Of a DNA stretch of 64,000 bases, positions 22,085-32,284 are shown piece by piece. The notes under the pieces are model-generated. The model was not told the DNA's origin. It was given only the letters and a program-made list of their open reading frames with translations, and made no database searches. Source of the DNA: Cricetomys ansorgei (lineage: Eukaryota > Chordata > Mammalia > Rodentia > Nesomyidae); contig JAMJFZ010003581.1 of NCBI GenBank assembly GCA_026225945.1, positions 9,850,001 through 9,914,000 on the forward strand, given 5' to 3'. The position numbers and the translations under genes were made by a program. How positions within the stretch are numbered: position 1 is the stretch's first letter; every line of letters starts with the position of its first letter.

Positions 22085-22735
22085 TTCGGGTCACGGTGTC
22101 ACTTTCTGCTCCTCGGGGTACCCACTGAGCTCCAGAAAGATATCAGAGAGCAGAGGGGGGCCCTGTGGCTGTGAGTTGGTGGGTACCACGGACAGACTCT
22201 ATACTTACTGGCATGCACTGTGAAGGATGAATTTTGAATCTTGCATTAGTTACCTTAAGCGATTTAAAGGAGGGGTTTTCTATTTGGGCTCGCTCTTTGA
22301 GGATATAGCCTACCACGGCAGGAGAGTGTGGTGAGGGGAAACTGAGCTGACTGGTCCCATCAGACCCATAATCAGGGAGCAAAGGGAAGCGAAGGCTGGT
22401 TCTCGGCCTCATTTCCACATTTTCCCTTTTATTTGGTCAGGGGCTCCAAACCCATAGGACAGTGCTGCCCACACTCAGGATGGACCTTCCCTCCCCTCTC
22501 AGTTAAACCTCTCTGGAAACATCCTGAGATACCACCGGAGGTTTGTTTCCAGGGTGATTCTGCATTGGGTCCAAATGAACAATTACACGCCATTAAGCTA
22601 GGTGTTGGTTTGTTATATGCATATACAAGCACACGGGGCAGCAGATGCTGGAGTAGGGGTGCTTGACCGGGGTGTGTGGGGAGGTGACGGGAGGGGGGGG
22701 TGTCTTCTTCTATTGTTATGTGCCTTAATCAATTA
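22085..22735. other. Unique non-coding DNA
   Basis: No gene or repeat is recognised. Confidence 0.4.
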
Positions 22736-22736
22736 A

Positions 22737-22872
22737 AAAATATTTTTAATTAAATTTATTTCCTTACTAGGGCCACTACATATATGTAGATGTCAGAGGA
22801 CAACTGTGGCTCTATCCTCTCCTTTAACCATGTGGCCTTTACCTGCTGAGTCATTTCAGCAGACCTACCTCA
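22737..22872 (-). mobile_element. B3-family SINE, truncated
   Basis: An AT-rich complemented tail leads to 'tgtcagaggacaactgtggc' and 'accatgtggcctttacctgc', the complement of B3. Confidence 0.75.
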
Positions 22873-23076
22873 TTGTTTTTTTTGAGACAAGGTCTCTCAC
22901 TGAACCGGAAGGTTGCCACTTGAGCTATACTGCCTGGTAGGCAAGACCCAGGGGTCCTCTCATCTCTGCCCTCAACACTAGCACAAGTGCCTGTTACGTG
23001 GGTGCTGGGGATCTGAACTCAGGTCCTCAGGCTTGTGCGGGAAGCACTTTATCCACTGAACCACGGCCCTAGCCCA
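22873..23076 (-). mobile_element. B4/RSINE1 composite SINE, reversed
   Basis: 'gagacaaggtctctcactga' and 'gccacttgagctatactgcc' form the B1-like part. 'cgtgggtgctggggatctga' and 'agcactttatccactgaacc' form the ID-like head in complement. Confidence 0.85.
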
Positions 23077-23089
23077 ACAATCACATCTC

Positions 23090-23259
23090 CGCCCTCCCCC
23101 ACCTCTCTCTCTGTTTTTGAGACATGGTTTCTCTGTTGTAACTCCGGCTGTCCTGGAACTCACTCTGTAGACCAGGCTGGCCTCGAACTCACAGAGATGC
23201 GCCTGCCTCTGCCTCCCGAGTGCTGGGATTGAAGGCGTGTTACACCACAGCCCTGCTGT
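23090..23259 (-). mobile_element. B1 SINE with target-site duplication
   Basis: This is a full B1 in complement ('gagacatggtttctctgttg' ... 'gtgctgggattgaaggcg'). The flanks share 'atcacatctc' (23080-23089 and 23260-23269), the footprint of L1-mediated insertion. It carries the variant 'ctctgttgtaactccggctg' segment. Confidence 0.9.
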
Positions 23260-23269
23260 ATCACATCTC

Positions 23270-23788
23270 TTAGTCCATGCAGGAGGTACAGATGTTCCCT
23301 GCTGAAGATGGGGAAGTTGCAACTTCAGGAGATGAGTTGACTTGCTCACTGCCAATGGGTGGAAGCACCGAGGATGAAACTGTGGGGCATCCAGGGCTCG
23401 TGTGAGAAGAGGCTGGCCTGGGTTTATTCGCTGACTGCTTCACAGTCACTACTGGCAGTATGCTGCTCTCTTGGAACGCAGTGCTGGGCAGGACAGATGG
23501 GATCACGGTGCCTGTAGAAGCCCCAATCACGTGGGCCAATGTCTGAGCAACGGCAGAACGCAGGTGAATTATTTGTTGGGCTCTGACCTCCTACAGAGGT
23601 AGCTCTTTATCTGACTTCCAAATAGGATCTCCCAGAGAGCAACAGAATAGTAACAGTGCCGGGATCCCACCCAGACCAGTGGAAGTCAGAGCTTTTGGTC
23701 TGGGTCAGTAGGTTTCTGCTCATAAGGCCTAGGACAGGGCTCTGCACCCACTTTGAGAGCACAGGAGGTCCAGAGGGTGGGGCTGATA
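23270..23788. other. Unique non-coding DNA
   Basis: No gene or repeat is recognised. Confidence 0.4.
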
Positions 23789-23789
23789 A

Positions 23790-23920
23790 AATACGCTCTG
23801 TGTGGTGGCCACGTCTTTTCGTGCTGGCACTAGAGGCTGAGGCAGAAGGATTCCAAGTTTGGGGTCAGCCTGGGCTACAAAATCAGACCCTGTCTGAAAG
23901 TCAAGGAAAGAAAAGGAAAA
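23790..23920 (+). mobile_element. B1-like SINE, diverged
   Basis: 'ggctgaggcagaaggattcc', 'ggtcagcctgggctacaaaa' and 'agaccctgtctgaaag' occur in B1 order, followed by an A/G-rich tail. Confidence 0.75.
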
Positions 23921-24099
23921 GGAAGAGGATGGAGAAGAATGGGGGAGGGTGATAACTTGAACACCAAGTCTGCAACTTTGAGAAGGGTGGGGGGACCTCT
24001 GGTGCACCTGTCCTCTAGGTGACAGAAAGAGTGGGGTAAGATGGTTGGTTTACACCCATCATCTCAGGTTGCTGGTTGCCATGTTCCTGGGAAGAATTT

Positions 24100-24385
24100 A
24101 TTTATTTATTGCAGTTTCCAAAGAGGAGATTTTTTTTTTTTTGTCAGAATGCCATGAGATGCTCTTGTAAAATTTAAAATGCTGATTAAAATGCGTGAGA
24201 TGTAGCATGGAGCAATCAGAGCGGCAGGAAGCAGCATGGAGAAGTTCGTCGCTTTCATTGTCTGAGACCGGAAAGAGGCCAGTTTACCAGATGGAGCCTC
24301 GCCCTGACTATTGACACCGGGAGTAAAGGGGAAACCAGTGTTTGGGGGCCTCTAAGTTTGATATGGAAAAATGATCTGTCACTGG
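24100..24385. other. Unique non-coding DNA, partly AT-rich
   Basis: A T run near 24130 is followed by 'ttgtaaaatttaaaatgctg' and other non-repetitive AT-rich sequence to about 24230. No gene is seen. Confidence 0.35.
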
Positions 24386-24389
24386 GGTC

Positions 24390-24590
24390 TTCGGATCTCA
24401 GAAGGAGACATACCTGTTCTCTGAGAGAGAGAGATGGCGAGTTCTCAGAGAGTCCCTGTCTGAGAAGACACAGCCTGTCTTCATTGAGTCTCTGTCTGAG
24501 GAAGATAGTTTGTCCTTAGGGAGCCCCGGTCTGAGGGGAGGCATACCCAGCTCTAGGGAGGGTTTCTTGAGAAATGACTGAGTCTTTGCG
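24390..24590. repeat. Minisatellite, ~36-bp unit (locus 1)
   Basis: Four to five imperfect tandem units of about 36 bp share the core 'agggagccccggtctgaggg' in varied forms. The minus-strand reading shows a 12-codon period (DRDS...). The same unit family recurs at 40345-40555. Confidence 0.75.
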
Positions 24591-24859
24591 ACTGTCTCTA
24601 TATTCAGAGGTGTGAGGCTTTGGGCTATTTTGGGTGATGCCATCCATCTGAGTATGCGTGGCTAGTCACGGTCTCTCTAGAATCTTCATGTGGAGGCTGG
24701 ATCACAAACTCTTCTTCCGTGTTTACTATTTCTTTCATATGGGTGATTTCATGCTGTGTCAAGAGTATTTTTTTTTTCTTTCCATCTCTCTTTCTAGCAG
24801 CAAATGGCCAAAGAGAGACCGGAAAGTATATATTTACTAATAAAAATAACAGCGCATAT

Positions 24860-25045
24860 GCACAGTTTGGTGGTGAGCACTATTCTGAAAACTTCGTATA
24901 TCAAAACACCCTCGGTCTTTCTAGCCTGTTGATGAGACGGGTACTAGTCCTGCGGTTTACACAAGAAAAAGTTGAAATACGAGACTCGACTCCCTAGACG
25001 TCACACAACTGAGAAGAGATCCAGTTTGGTGTTCAGTCTGACATA
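24860..25045 (-). mobile_element. MIR SINE
   Basis: In complement order: 'gatgagacgggtactagtcc', 'gcggtttacacaagaaaaag' and 'gacgtcacacaactgaga'. These correspond to the MIR 3' and central parts, strongly diverged. Confidence 0.6.
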
Positions 25046-25124
25046 CTGAGTCCAGAGGTTTCGCCTGAGGATAGGGACATGGTACCTAGCCCTGGGAACC
25101 ATGTCATTAGCTCTTGCCATGGGG

Positions 25125-25210
25125 AGTCGGGTTCCTGGGTCTACCTGTCTGACCATGATGTGAGCGTCTCTCGGCCTCAGTTTCCAACCTGTAAATGAGG
25201 GAATTGGATT
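25125..25210 (+). mobile_element. MIR fragment
   Basis: 'ctcggcctcagtttccaacc' followed by 'tgtaaatgagggaatt' is the MIR central domain in sense orientation. Confidence 0.65.
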
Positions 25211-25214
25211 GGAT

Positions 25215-25312
25215 CGGGCACATGGAATTCCCTGGCTGGGGGTGCTCTCCAAATATGAATTTCTGGGCCCCAGTCCCGAGTCTCTGATGGAGCAGGTCCA
25301 AGTGCCGAATGG
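25215..25312. mobile_element. MER5-like hAT fossil
   Basis: 'tctccaaatatgaatttctg' and 'gggccccagtcccgagtctc' resemble the interior of MER5, next to the preceding MIR. Confidence 0.4.
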
Positions 25313-25364
25313 TTTCACTTACAGTGGAGATTCACGTGATGCATCTCGCAGCAAACATAAGTCG

Positions 25365-25525
25365 CCATTATGATGGAGCCCTTACCACATGCCCATCCTG
25401 GTGCCTTGTGCTTTGAAAGGGCCATCACTGCATGGCCACACGACCCTGTACAGATGGTGCACCTGCTATCCTCATGTCAGGCGAGGAAACTTAAGCCGGG
25501 AGAGCTGGAGGCGTTTTCTAGGTGT
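25365..25525 (-). mobile_element. MIR fragment
   Basis: 'ctatcctcatgtcaggcgag' and 'gaaacttaagccgggagagc' match the complement of MIR. Confidence 0.6.
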
Positions 25526-26327
25526 GGATAGTGATCACCATTGCCCACATTTATACACAGACATCACTAAAGCACTGACCTTGGTATCCATGACAACGCC
25601 CTGACCCTTGTTTGATCAATTCGCTGACCTCCACCCTGTGAACAGTGTGACTCTTTTCTTTTCAGCTGACTATACCAGGGGTAGGCTCGTGATTTAGGCT
25701 AGTCCCTGGCTTGGCTGCCTAGCAACCAATCAGTTTCTCTTAAGAATTGGAACAGAATGGCCACTCTAAGGATTAAGCTGGTGTGGACCTGTAGTGTGGA
25801 GGTCAGTTGGTGTTGGGGACCAGAAGTGGCACCAGGAGACTCAGTTGTGTCAATGCAGAGGAAGCTGGTTTGCAGGGAGGAGAATGGGAGCAGGGTAGAA
25901 AGAAGAAAGATGGAGGGACAGAAAGCCCAAGGAACTTGTTGGGAGCTCTGTGAGACCAGCCTCCACTCTGAAGCTGGGAGACATACTTTTTCCACCTGTC
26001 TTTAGAATAATCCCCCTCTTCCAAAGCTGTCTTTGCAATGGGTTTTAGGATTTTAGGATCAGATCAAATAATGTTTATGAGAGGGGTTTGGTGACCCCTG
26101 AGGAGCTATGGTGATTGTGAAGCGTCTGGAAACAAAGTCTGAGCTTAAATATAGTCAGTGGGTTACCGCGAGAAGAACTAAGACAGGGAACTTACTGCCT
26201 AGGGAGTTTATTGAGGGAAGCCGGGCAGAGATTTGGGTTGGAGGTTTGTAGCAGGTATGGGATGGGAGGTCTGGGAAGGTTGGAAGAGCTTCCAAGCCGG
26301 AGGGACAGCTAGGGTGGGCAGATTTGT
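25526..26327. other. Unique non-coding DNA
   Basis: No gene is recognised. 'gctgcctagcaaccaatcag' near 25712 combines a near X-box half-site pair with a CCAAT box. Confidence 0.4.
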
Positions 26328-26360
26328 GGGGGTGTGGGGGTTGTTTGGGGGGATGGTGGG
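26328..26360 (+). other. G-quadruplex-capable G tract
   Basis: Four runs of at least three G are separated by short loops of 3 to 6 nt (GGGGG, GGGGG, GGGGGG, GGG), fitting the G4 rule on the plus strand. Confidence 0.7.
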
Positions 26361-26564
26361 CAGCAGGGATGGCCAGGGACTACTGCAGATGGTAGGGGAA
26401 ATTATAGGAGCAACTGATCCGTGGGAGGTTCCTGAGTGGGGATTTTTTAGGAAGGCAAAAGATGGATTTTTGGGGGGCAGTGACTCAGGCAGGCACTGTA
26501 GTCTTTGGGGTGGTGACTGGGGCAGGAGAGTATCCAGAAAAAGAAACTCTGTGAGTGAGGCAGG

Positions 26565-26890
26565 CCGCAATTACTCATTCATTCAGCAAGCACTACTGAG
26601 CACTGTTCCAAGCAGAACCGCGGTGAGTGAGCTGTGATTGTGTTTCCTGTCCTCCCGAAGCTTCCAGACTGCTGAGGGCACCAGGTCAATAACAATGGAA
26701 GAAAACAATGCCCAATTATAAGCAGTTGAAAAGTCCCCGGGAGGAGTACAGTTGGGTCAGGGAAGGCTTCACTTGCTTTCCCAAAGGAGGCTGTTCCTGA
26801 GTTGCAAAGTCTGGGAAGTGTTCTAGGTGAAGCTCAAGTGGCAGGACATTCCAAGGGATGGGGACAAAGGCAGCCAGAGGGAGGAGCCTG
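26565..26890 (-). mobile_element. L2-like LINE 3' fragment
   Basis: 'attcattcagcaagcactac' and 'tgagcactgttccaagcag' match the complement of the L2 3' end. Downstream 'gggtcagggaaggcttcact' and 'caggacattccaagg' match further L2-associated blocks. Confidence 0.65.
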
Positions 26891-26921
26891 GGAAGCTAAG
26901 TGGCCTAGCCTACCTCCCCCC

Positions 26922-26923
<2 letters not shown>

Positions 26924-26967
<44 letters not shown>
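26924..26967. repeat. (CA)n microsatellite
   Basis: A pure CA array of about 22 units following a C run. Confidence 0.95.
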
Positions 26968-26970
<3 letters not shown>

Positions 26971-27111
26971 AGGGTGAGGAAGGCGTGGCCTGAGAACACC
27001 AGCTGCTTCTCTGGAGAGCAGAAGCGAGACTTGATGCAGAGTGGTACACACTGGTGGATCAGAGATGGTAGAATTCACTTTGTTGGGATCATGGAGGACG
27101 GAACAGGATCT

Positions 27112-27512
27112 TGAATGTGTGCTTAGTTTTTGTCAACTCGACACAAGCCACAAGCTAGGGTTACTGGGAAGTAGGGACGTCTCAGTTAAGGAACTGCCTC
27201 TAAGAGACTGGCTTGTGGGCAAGTCTGTGGGGCTTTTTTTTTTGGGGTTAATGATCAGTATGGGAAGGCCCACCAGCTCACTGTGAATGTTGCCATCCTC
27301 AGGCAGCTGGTTCTGGGATGTAGAAGCCATGGAGAGCAAGCCAATAAGCTTGGTTCCTCCCTGGCTTTTCCTTCAGTTTTTAGTTTTTGCCTCCAGGTTT
27401 CTGCCCTGGGTTCCTGTCCTGGTTTCTCTTGAAATATTCTCCACCATGACCACCGCACACCAAGTTGCTTTTGGTCAATGCTATCTAACAGCAGCAGACT
27501 AGGACATCAAGG
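27112..27512 (+). mobile_element. Interspersed repeat, 'tcaacttg' type
   Basis: The 5' 'tttgtcaactcgacacaagc', middle 'aagccatggagagcaagcca', and 3' 'gttgcttttggtcaatgcta' blocks occur in family order. Near full length, it is followed at once by a reversed copy. Confidence 0.8.
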
Positions 27513-27514
27513 GC

Positions 27515-27810
27515 TATATGTTCCTTTCTGCCTCTGTGAAGATGCTCTGACCAAAAAACACAGAGAAAAGAAACACACAGATCCTTGCTTGCTTCCTTGC
27601 TTCATGCTTATATAGGACCTAGCCTAGAGAATGGTGCCACCCGAAGTGTACTGGGTCTCCCTACTTCGATTAGCAATCAAGAGGATTCCTCCTTGCAGAA
27701 ATGCCCACTGATCAATTTGGTCTGGATAATTTCTTATTAAAACTCTCTTCCCAGGTGCTAATTTATGTAGAGTGGACAGTTAAAGTTAACAATCACACTG
27801 AGCTAGGGAC
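27515..27810 (-). mobile_element. Interspersed repeat, 'tcaacttg' type, reversed
   Basis: 'tctgtgaagatgctctgacc' and 'gcctagagaatggtgccacc' match the complement of the family. It sits tail to tail with the preceding copy, forming an imperfect inverted repeat. Confidence 0.65.
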
Positions 27811-28690
27811 TTTGGCTTGGAGTCTCCAAAACATTTAGGCACAGAGGAACTACAAGGAACTGCTAGGAGGGAACTCACAGAAGCAGAGAAGGCTCTGGGT
27901 ACACTAGTGATGACTTGAATGTGGATGCTGGAGACTTTCTTGTCTGTCTAGGCTTCTCGTTTCTAGGTCTCTCCTTTCCCTGGGGACATGGCTGGCAGCT
28001 GCTGTGGGGTCACCTTGGGAAAAAGAGAAGGGGGAAGACTCTGCCTGGGTCTCAGGCCTGCCCTGGGACAAATGGATGTAGGGAATGCTCCCCTAAAGAC
28101 AGTATGGAAGGACTGGGGGATTCTGTTATCAGGAAATGGCTGAAGCAATGTGGACAACCAGGATCTGAAGTGGACGCCTCGTGCAGAAGCTAATACAATC
28201 ACCTGGATAGGAAAAAAAAAATCTAGTCTCAAGAATGGCTTTACCCTCGTGGCCATGGAGAAATAAGCATCACAGTTAACACAAGAAAGAAGCCAACAGG
28301 CAGAGGAAGAGTCAGAATCTTCCTGACCCTGAACTCCATGTAACCAAAGAGCATATCTGAGAAAAGCCTTGGGCTCCAAATGTAGGAGAAAGCACACACT
28401 ATGAAAATGGCCTGTAAATGAGACTTTCACAGTCTGAAGCTTTCCAGTGTTGGCCCTTTCCTAGCTCTCTGGTTCCCTTCCAATCTCGAGTGACTTCCTA
28501 TTCCATAATAAACTGTCTCTATTTCCATCACTATCCGTGTGTCCCTGGTCCTATTCTTCATTCCAGGCCACAAGAATCTGAAGTGTCATAAATGTCCCTG
28601 AATCTCTGATCTGCATCTCTAACACCACCAAAGGAGACTAGGAAGGGAATGGAGTGGATCAGCACCGACTAAGTCACTATGTCCCAGATC
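27811..28690. other. Unique non-coding DNA
   Basis: No gene or repeat is recognised. An A run lies at 28211-28219. Confidence 0.4.
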
Positions 28691-28692
28691 GA

Positions 28693-28760
28693 GCGAGGCC
28701 AGTTTTTAATCTTTACAACCGTATGACCCATTTCACACAGGAGAAAGAGAAGAGTCCAAA
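28693..28760 (-). mobile_element. MIR fragment
   Basis: 'tttttaatctttacaaccgt' and 'cccatttcacacaggagaaa' match the complement of the MIR 3' part. Confidence 0.55.
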
Positions 28761-28769
28761 AAGAGAGGG

Positions 28770-28995
28770 TTAGGGCTGGGGAGAAGCTCAGGCAGTGAGA
28801 TGCAAGCTGTATAAGCTCGAGGGTCCAAGTTCAGATCCCAGCACCCAGATGAAGGACTGAGTGTGGGGAAGCATGCTGGAGTTCCAGCACTGTGGGGGGT
28901 GGAACAGGAGGACACCTGGGTCTACTGGTTCCCCAGTCCAATCAGAGAGGCAAGCTCCAAGTTCAGTGAGAAATAGGTGGATTCTAGATATAGTA
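28770..28995 (+). mobile_element. B4/RSINE1 composite SINE
   Basis: 'ttagggctggggagaagctc' (ID-like head) and 'gttcagatcccagcaccc' are followed by the decayed B1-like part and 'aagctccaagttcagtgaga'. Confidence 0.8.
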
Positions 28996-29221
28996 ATACA
29001 TAGGTAATAAAGCAGCAGTCCGTCTGGGAAAGGAAGCTGACATGTAATTTTCATAGAAAGCATAGTTGATAAGGAGAAAGGCCTGGTCCTCCCACCTTGA
29101 GGCCTCAAAGTGAGAGGCAGAATTAGACAGAAAATGGTACAATGTGTGCAAGAGGTAAGCACGGTGGGGCCTTAAAGGGAAAGAGAAGCTTCCCTCTAAA
29201 ATCTGGGGAGGAGCTTCATTA

Positions 29222-29255
29222 TGAGAGACAGAGAGAGAGACAGAGACAGACAGGA

Positions 29256-29286
<31 letters not shown>

Positions 29287-29337
29287 GACAGAAACAGAGA
29301 AAGACAGAGGCAGAGAGAGACAGAGAGACAGGAAAAA

Positions 29338-29419
<82 letters not shown>

Positions 29420-29420
29420 T
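29222..29420. repeat. Composite microsatellite (AGAGAC)n-(CA)n-(TA)n-(GA)n
   Basis: Four adjacent arrays: AGAGAC/AGACAG (29222-29335), CA (about 29338-29358), TA (29358-29380) and GA (29380-29420). Open frames through it are compositional artefacts. Confidence 0.95.
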
Positions 29421-29554
29421 CTGAGCCTCTATGGGAGGGATGTGAGAGAAGGCTCTTCAGAAAAAGAATCTCTAGAGAAATGCCCCAAGTAATCTCAAGA
29501 GCAAAAGAAATATTGTGGCTTTATATGTTTCTTTATCTTTATGTTTTAAATGAA

Positions 29555-29636
29555 AATATAATTAGATCATGTTCTCTTCTCCTCTCCTCCCTCCAGTCCC
29601 TTCCATGCTCTCCTTCACTCTCAAATTGATAGCCTC

Positions 29637-29681
<45 letters not shown>

Positions 29682-30255
29682 GTTGCTGTTATACACACAT
29701 GTACATGCATGCATATATTATGTATATGGCACGCTGAGTCCATTTTTTTGTATGTATATGGTTTTAGGGCTGACCACTTTGGATTGGATGGCCAATCAGG
29801 AGTCTCATCCCTGGGAGAGGCTAGTTTCCCTTCTTTCAACAGTTATTAGATGCCTGTAGTTCTCTGTCACTTCACTAGGCCGGACAACTCCTTACCTGCA
29901 TTTTAAATCTTATCCTTATACCCCCCAGATAAGTGCAGTTATTACCCTCATCAGAGATGCTTTACTCTACCAGGAATGGGGACCGTTACAGAAAACCACA
30001 ACTGGCCACAGTGCAAAGATCAATGGATTGTGAGGATCCCAGCCCCAATAGATACACAAACATCACAGCTCCTGGAACATCACAAGGCGCATCTACATCA
30101 CAGCTCCTGTGCTTATGGCTCAGGGAACACCACAGGAGAGGGGATGGAAGTGTTTAAGAGCCAGGATACCTGGAAGTCTGCTGTGAGAATGCCTCTCTTT
30201 GAAAGGGATGCATAGACAAGACCTAAACGAGGACAGAATCAATAGACATCTGAAC
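29555..30255. mobile_element. L1-like LINE fragment, probable
   Basis: 'tgaccactttggattggatg', 'caggagtctcatccctggga' and, downstream, 'ccccaatagatacacaaa' and 'gaatcaatagacatct' occur in the order known from rodent L1-related sequence. I did not fix the strand or subfamily. A (TTA)n array is embedded at 29637-29681. Confidence 0.5.
29637..29681. repeat. (TTA)n microsatellite
   Basis: About 15 units of ATT/TTA within the L1-like fragment. Confidence 0.95.
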
Positions 30256-30489
30256 ACCTTTATACATTTTGAGGGGCTGGTGCTATGTTTCTTATCACAT
30301 GATTTAGTTCAACATACATAGCATGTGTGACTAAGAGCATAAAGGGACTCAGGTACTGGTTAAGGTTATAAATGAGGACATTTTTAACTCTGTGTCCCAA
30401 GGAGCCAGCAGCAGGGGGTTTGGATTGATGTCTTCAGGCTGTGGCGTCTGGCTCCTTAAGAGAACCATTGTCATAATGGAGCAGGCTCC

Positions 30490-30605
30490 TGTTCTAACCA
30501 CGGAGCATGATAGAGGGAGACTCCAGTGTCAGCCTTTAGCTTCCCACAGACATGCACACATGTGTACACAAACATGTACATACACATACAAAAAAAATAA
30601 AATAA
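30490..30605 (+). mobile_element. B4/RSINE1 3' end
   Basis: The segment 'agactccagtgtcagccttt' and the CA/TGTACA-rich run ending in an A-rich tail match the 3' end of RSINE1. The head is missing or unrecognisable. Confidence 0.55.
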
Positions 30606-30689
30606 CACGGCTTACTTGAGCTCCCTCAGGCATTCAGTGGCAAAACATAGTCCATTCCAGGATCCCCCCATTCTTTTATTTTGTGGGCA

Positions 30690-30790
30690 TGAGTATATAT
30701 GTAATATATGTAATATATTACATATGTAATATATACATATGTAATATTTAATATATTATGTAATATACATATATGAGCATATATGTAAAT
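30690..30790. repeat. AT-rich palindromic ATATGTA array
   Basis: Repeated ATATGTAATAT units on both strands give a self-complementary, cruciform-prone tract. It replaces the A-rich tail of the adjoining B2. Confidence 0.85.
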
Positions 30791-30957
30791 ACACTGTGTA
30801 CATGCCCAGTGCCCTCAAAGGCCAGAAGAGAGCACTGGATTCCCTGAAACTGGAGTGGTAGAAGGTTATAAGCTGTCATGTGGGTGCCAGGAACCACACC
30901 AGGTCCTCTGGAAGAGCAGCGAGGGCTCTCACCAGCTGAGCCATCCCCCCCAGTGTT
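30790..30957 (-). mobile_element. B2-family SINE, reversed
   Basis: 'tcaaaggccagaagagagca', 'tgtcatgtgggtgccaggaa', 'ggtcctctggaagagcagcg' and 'accagctgagccatcc' match the complement of B2. Confidence 0.9.
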
Positions 30958-31135
30958 TCCTGCCGCCATCTTTTCTTGTCTTGCATGGGGCTCATTGCTG
31001 GAGATTGAGCTGGGGAGGAGAAAATAACATTGGCCTCCGACACTGACTTCCCAATTACCAAAGAGAACAGCTGTGGAAACAGCTTGAAATCCAGGCTGCC
31101 AGAAAGGCTTTGATTTTCTGCTAGATTCAGATGTG

Positions 31136-31290
31136 GAGGGCCGATGAGATAACAGGTAACCTGTTGCCAAGCCTCATGACCTCAGGGACCCACCTGGCAG
31201 AAGGAGAGAACTCACTCTTACAGCCGTCCTCTGACCTCCACACACACACTGTATCATGAATGCACTCACCCTTCCCATACACAAATAGTT
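31136..31290 (+). mobile_element. B3-family SINE
   Basis: 'ccgatgagataacaggtaac' (head), 'gccaagcctcatgacctcag', 'agaaggagagaactcactct' and 'cctctgacctccaca' follow B3 order. Confidence 0.85.
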
Positions 31291-31308
31291 AAAAACCTCA
31301 GTACAATT

Positions 31309-31352
31309 GTGTGTGTGTGTGTGTGAGCGTGTGCGTGTGCGTGTGCGCACTG
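31309..31352. repeat. (TG)n microsatellite with GC steps
   Basis: TG array passing into GTGCGTGCGC. Confidence 0.9.
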
Positions 31353-32280
31353 ACGTTGTAAGGTCATCCTGGCAAGCTTTGAGGCACTTGGTTCCCCTGG
31401 GAATGGATCTATCCCTATGGACTGTCTAGTCCCTTCTTTTCCCTTCCCTCCACCCAGATGTGGTCACCTGGCTGACCTGCTTTTTTGCTGATCTTCTAAT
31501 TAACAAAAGAGCCAGTCATTCCATTATTTTATGATCACAGTTAAAGAGAGGATGTGGGATGGATTCGCGCAGGTTCGTGTGATTGCTGGATTATCAGGTG
31601 CTTTCCAACTTGCTTAATCCTTCCTTAATTCCTTGGTCAACTTGGTTTGGCTCAAAACAGCCAGGCACCTAGGAAACTCAGGATAAAAGCTACACCGCCA
31701 TTGTGTTTGTTCATTAACGTGAGCCAACTGCGTTCGTGCCTGTAATGAGAAGGACAGGCGCACAAAGACGTGCTGCCGGGCACAGAGCTCAAAGAACAGC
31801 ATCTGGATTTGGGAAAATAATGCCTGGGAGAAATGGAAAAGGACATACACCTGGGATGGAGACAGGATAAGAATGTGGTTGGATGCAGTGCCCCAGGCAC
31901 TGTCAGCCCAGGGGTTGGAGCACAAACCGCTCAGATCACAAGGTCCAGGCAGAAGACACACTCCACATACAAAGTGGGAAATCAGAGTTTTATAAAGAGT
32001 CCATTGAAAGAGGGAAGCAGAGAAATTGGAGAAGATGCTTCTATATTCAGAACTATTCCTACTTTTGGATATGAAAAGCCACAAAGGGAGCTGTCTAGGG
32101 AAGCTAGAGAGAGAGCTGTGGCATAGAGAAGATCCCCAAGGGTTGTTAGCCAGGTCCATACCACCTTTAAAGCTCCGCAATTTTGTAAAGCTCTGACATT
32201 TTGGTGTACTGTGATTTGAAGTTAGTCATATTGTTTCCAGAACTAAATTAACGACTTGCTTTTCTATACTCTTGTCCTTC
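31353..32280. other. Unique DNA including a candidate conserved block
   Basis: 31480-31610 is AT-rich and non-repetitive, with 'gatcttctaattaacaaaag'. A 188-codon minus-strand open frame spans 31614-32180 but has no recognisable domain, signal or splice context. Confidence 0.4.
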
Positions 32281-32284
32281 CCAA

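Noticed and set aside
28984..29424. Ser/Leu/Val-rich and Arg/Glu-rich open frames on both strands
   Set aside because: They are translations of the composite GA/CA/TA microsatellite.
31614..32180. 188-codon minus-strand open frame
   Set aside because: No recognisable domain, no start or splice context. One frame of this length is about what chance gives in 64 kb over six frames.
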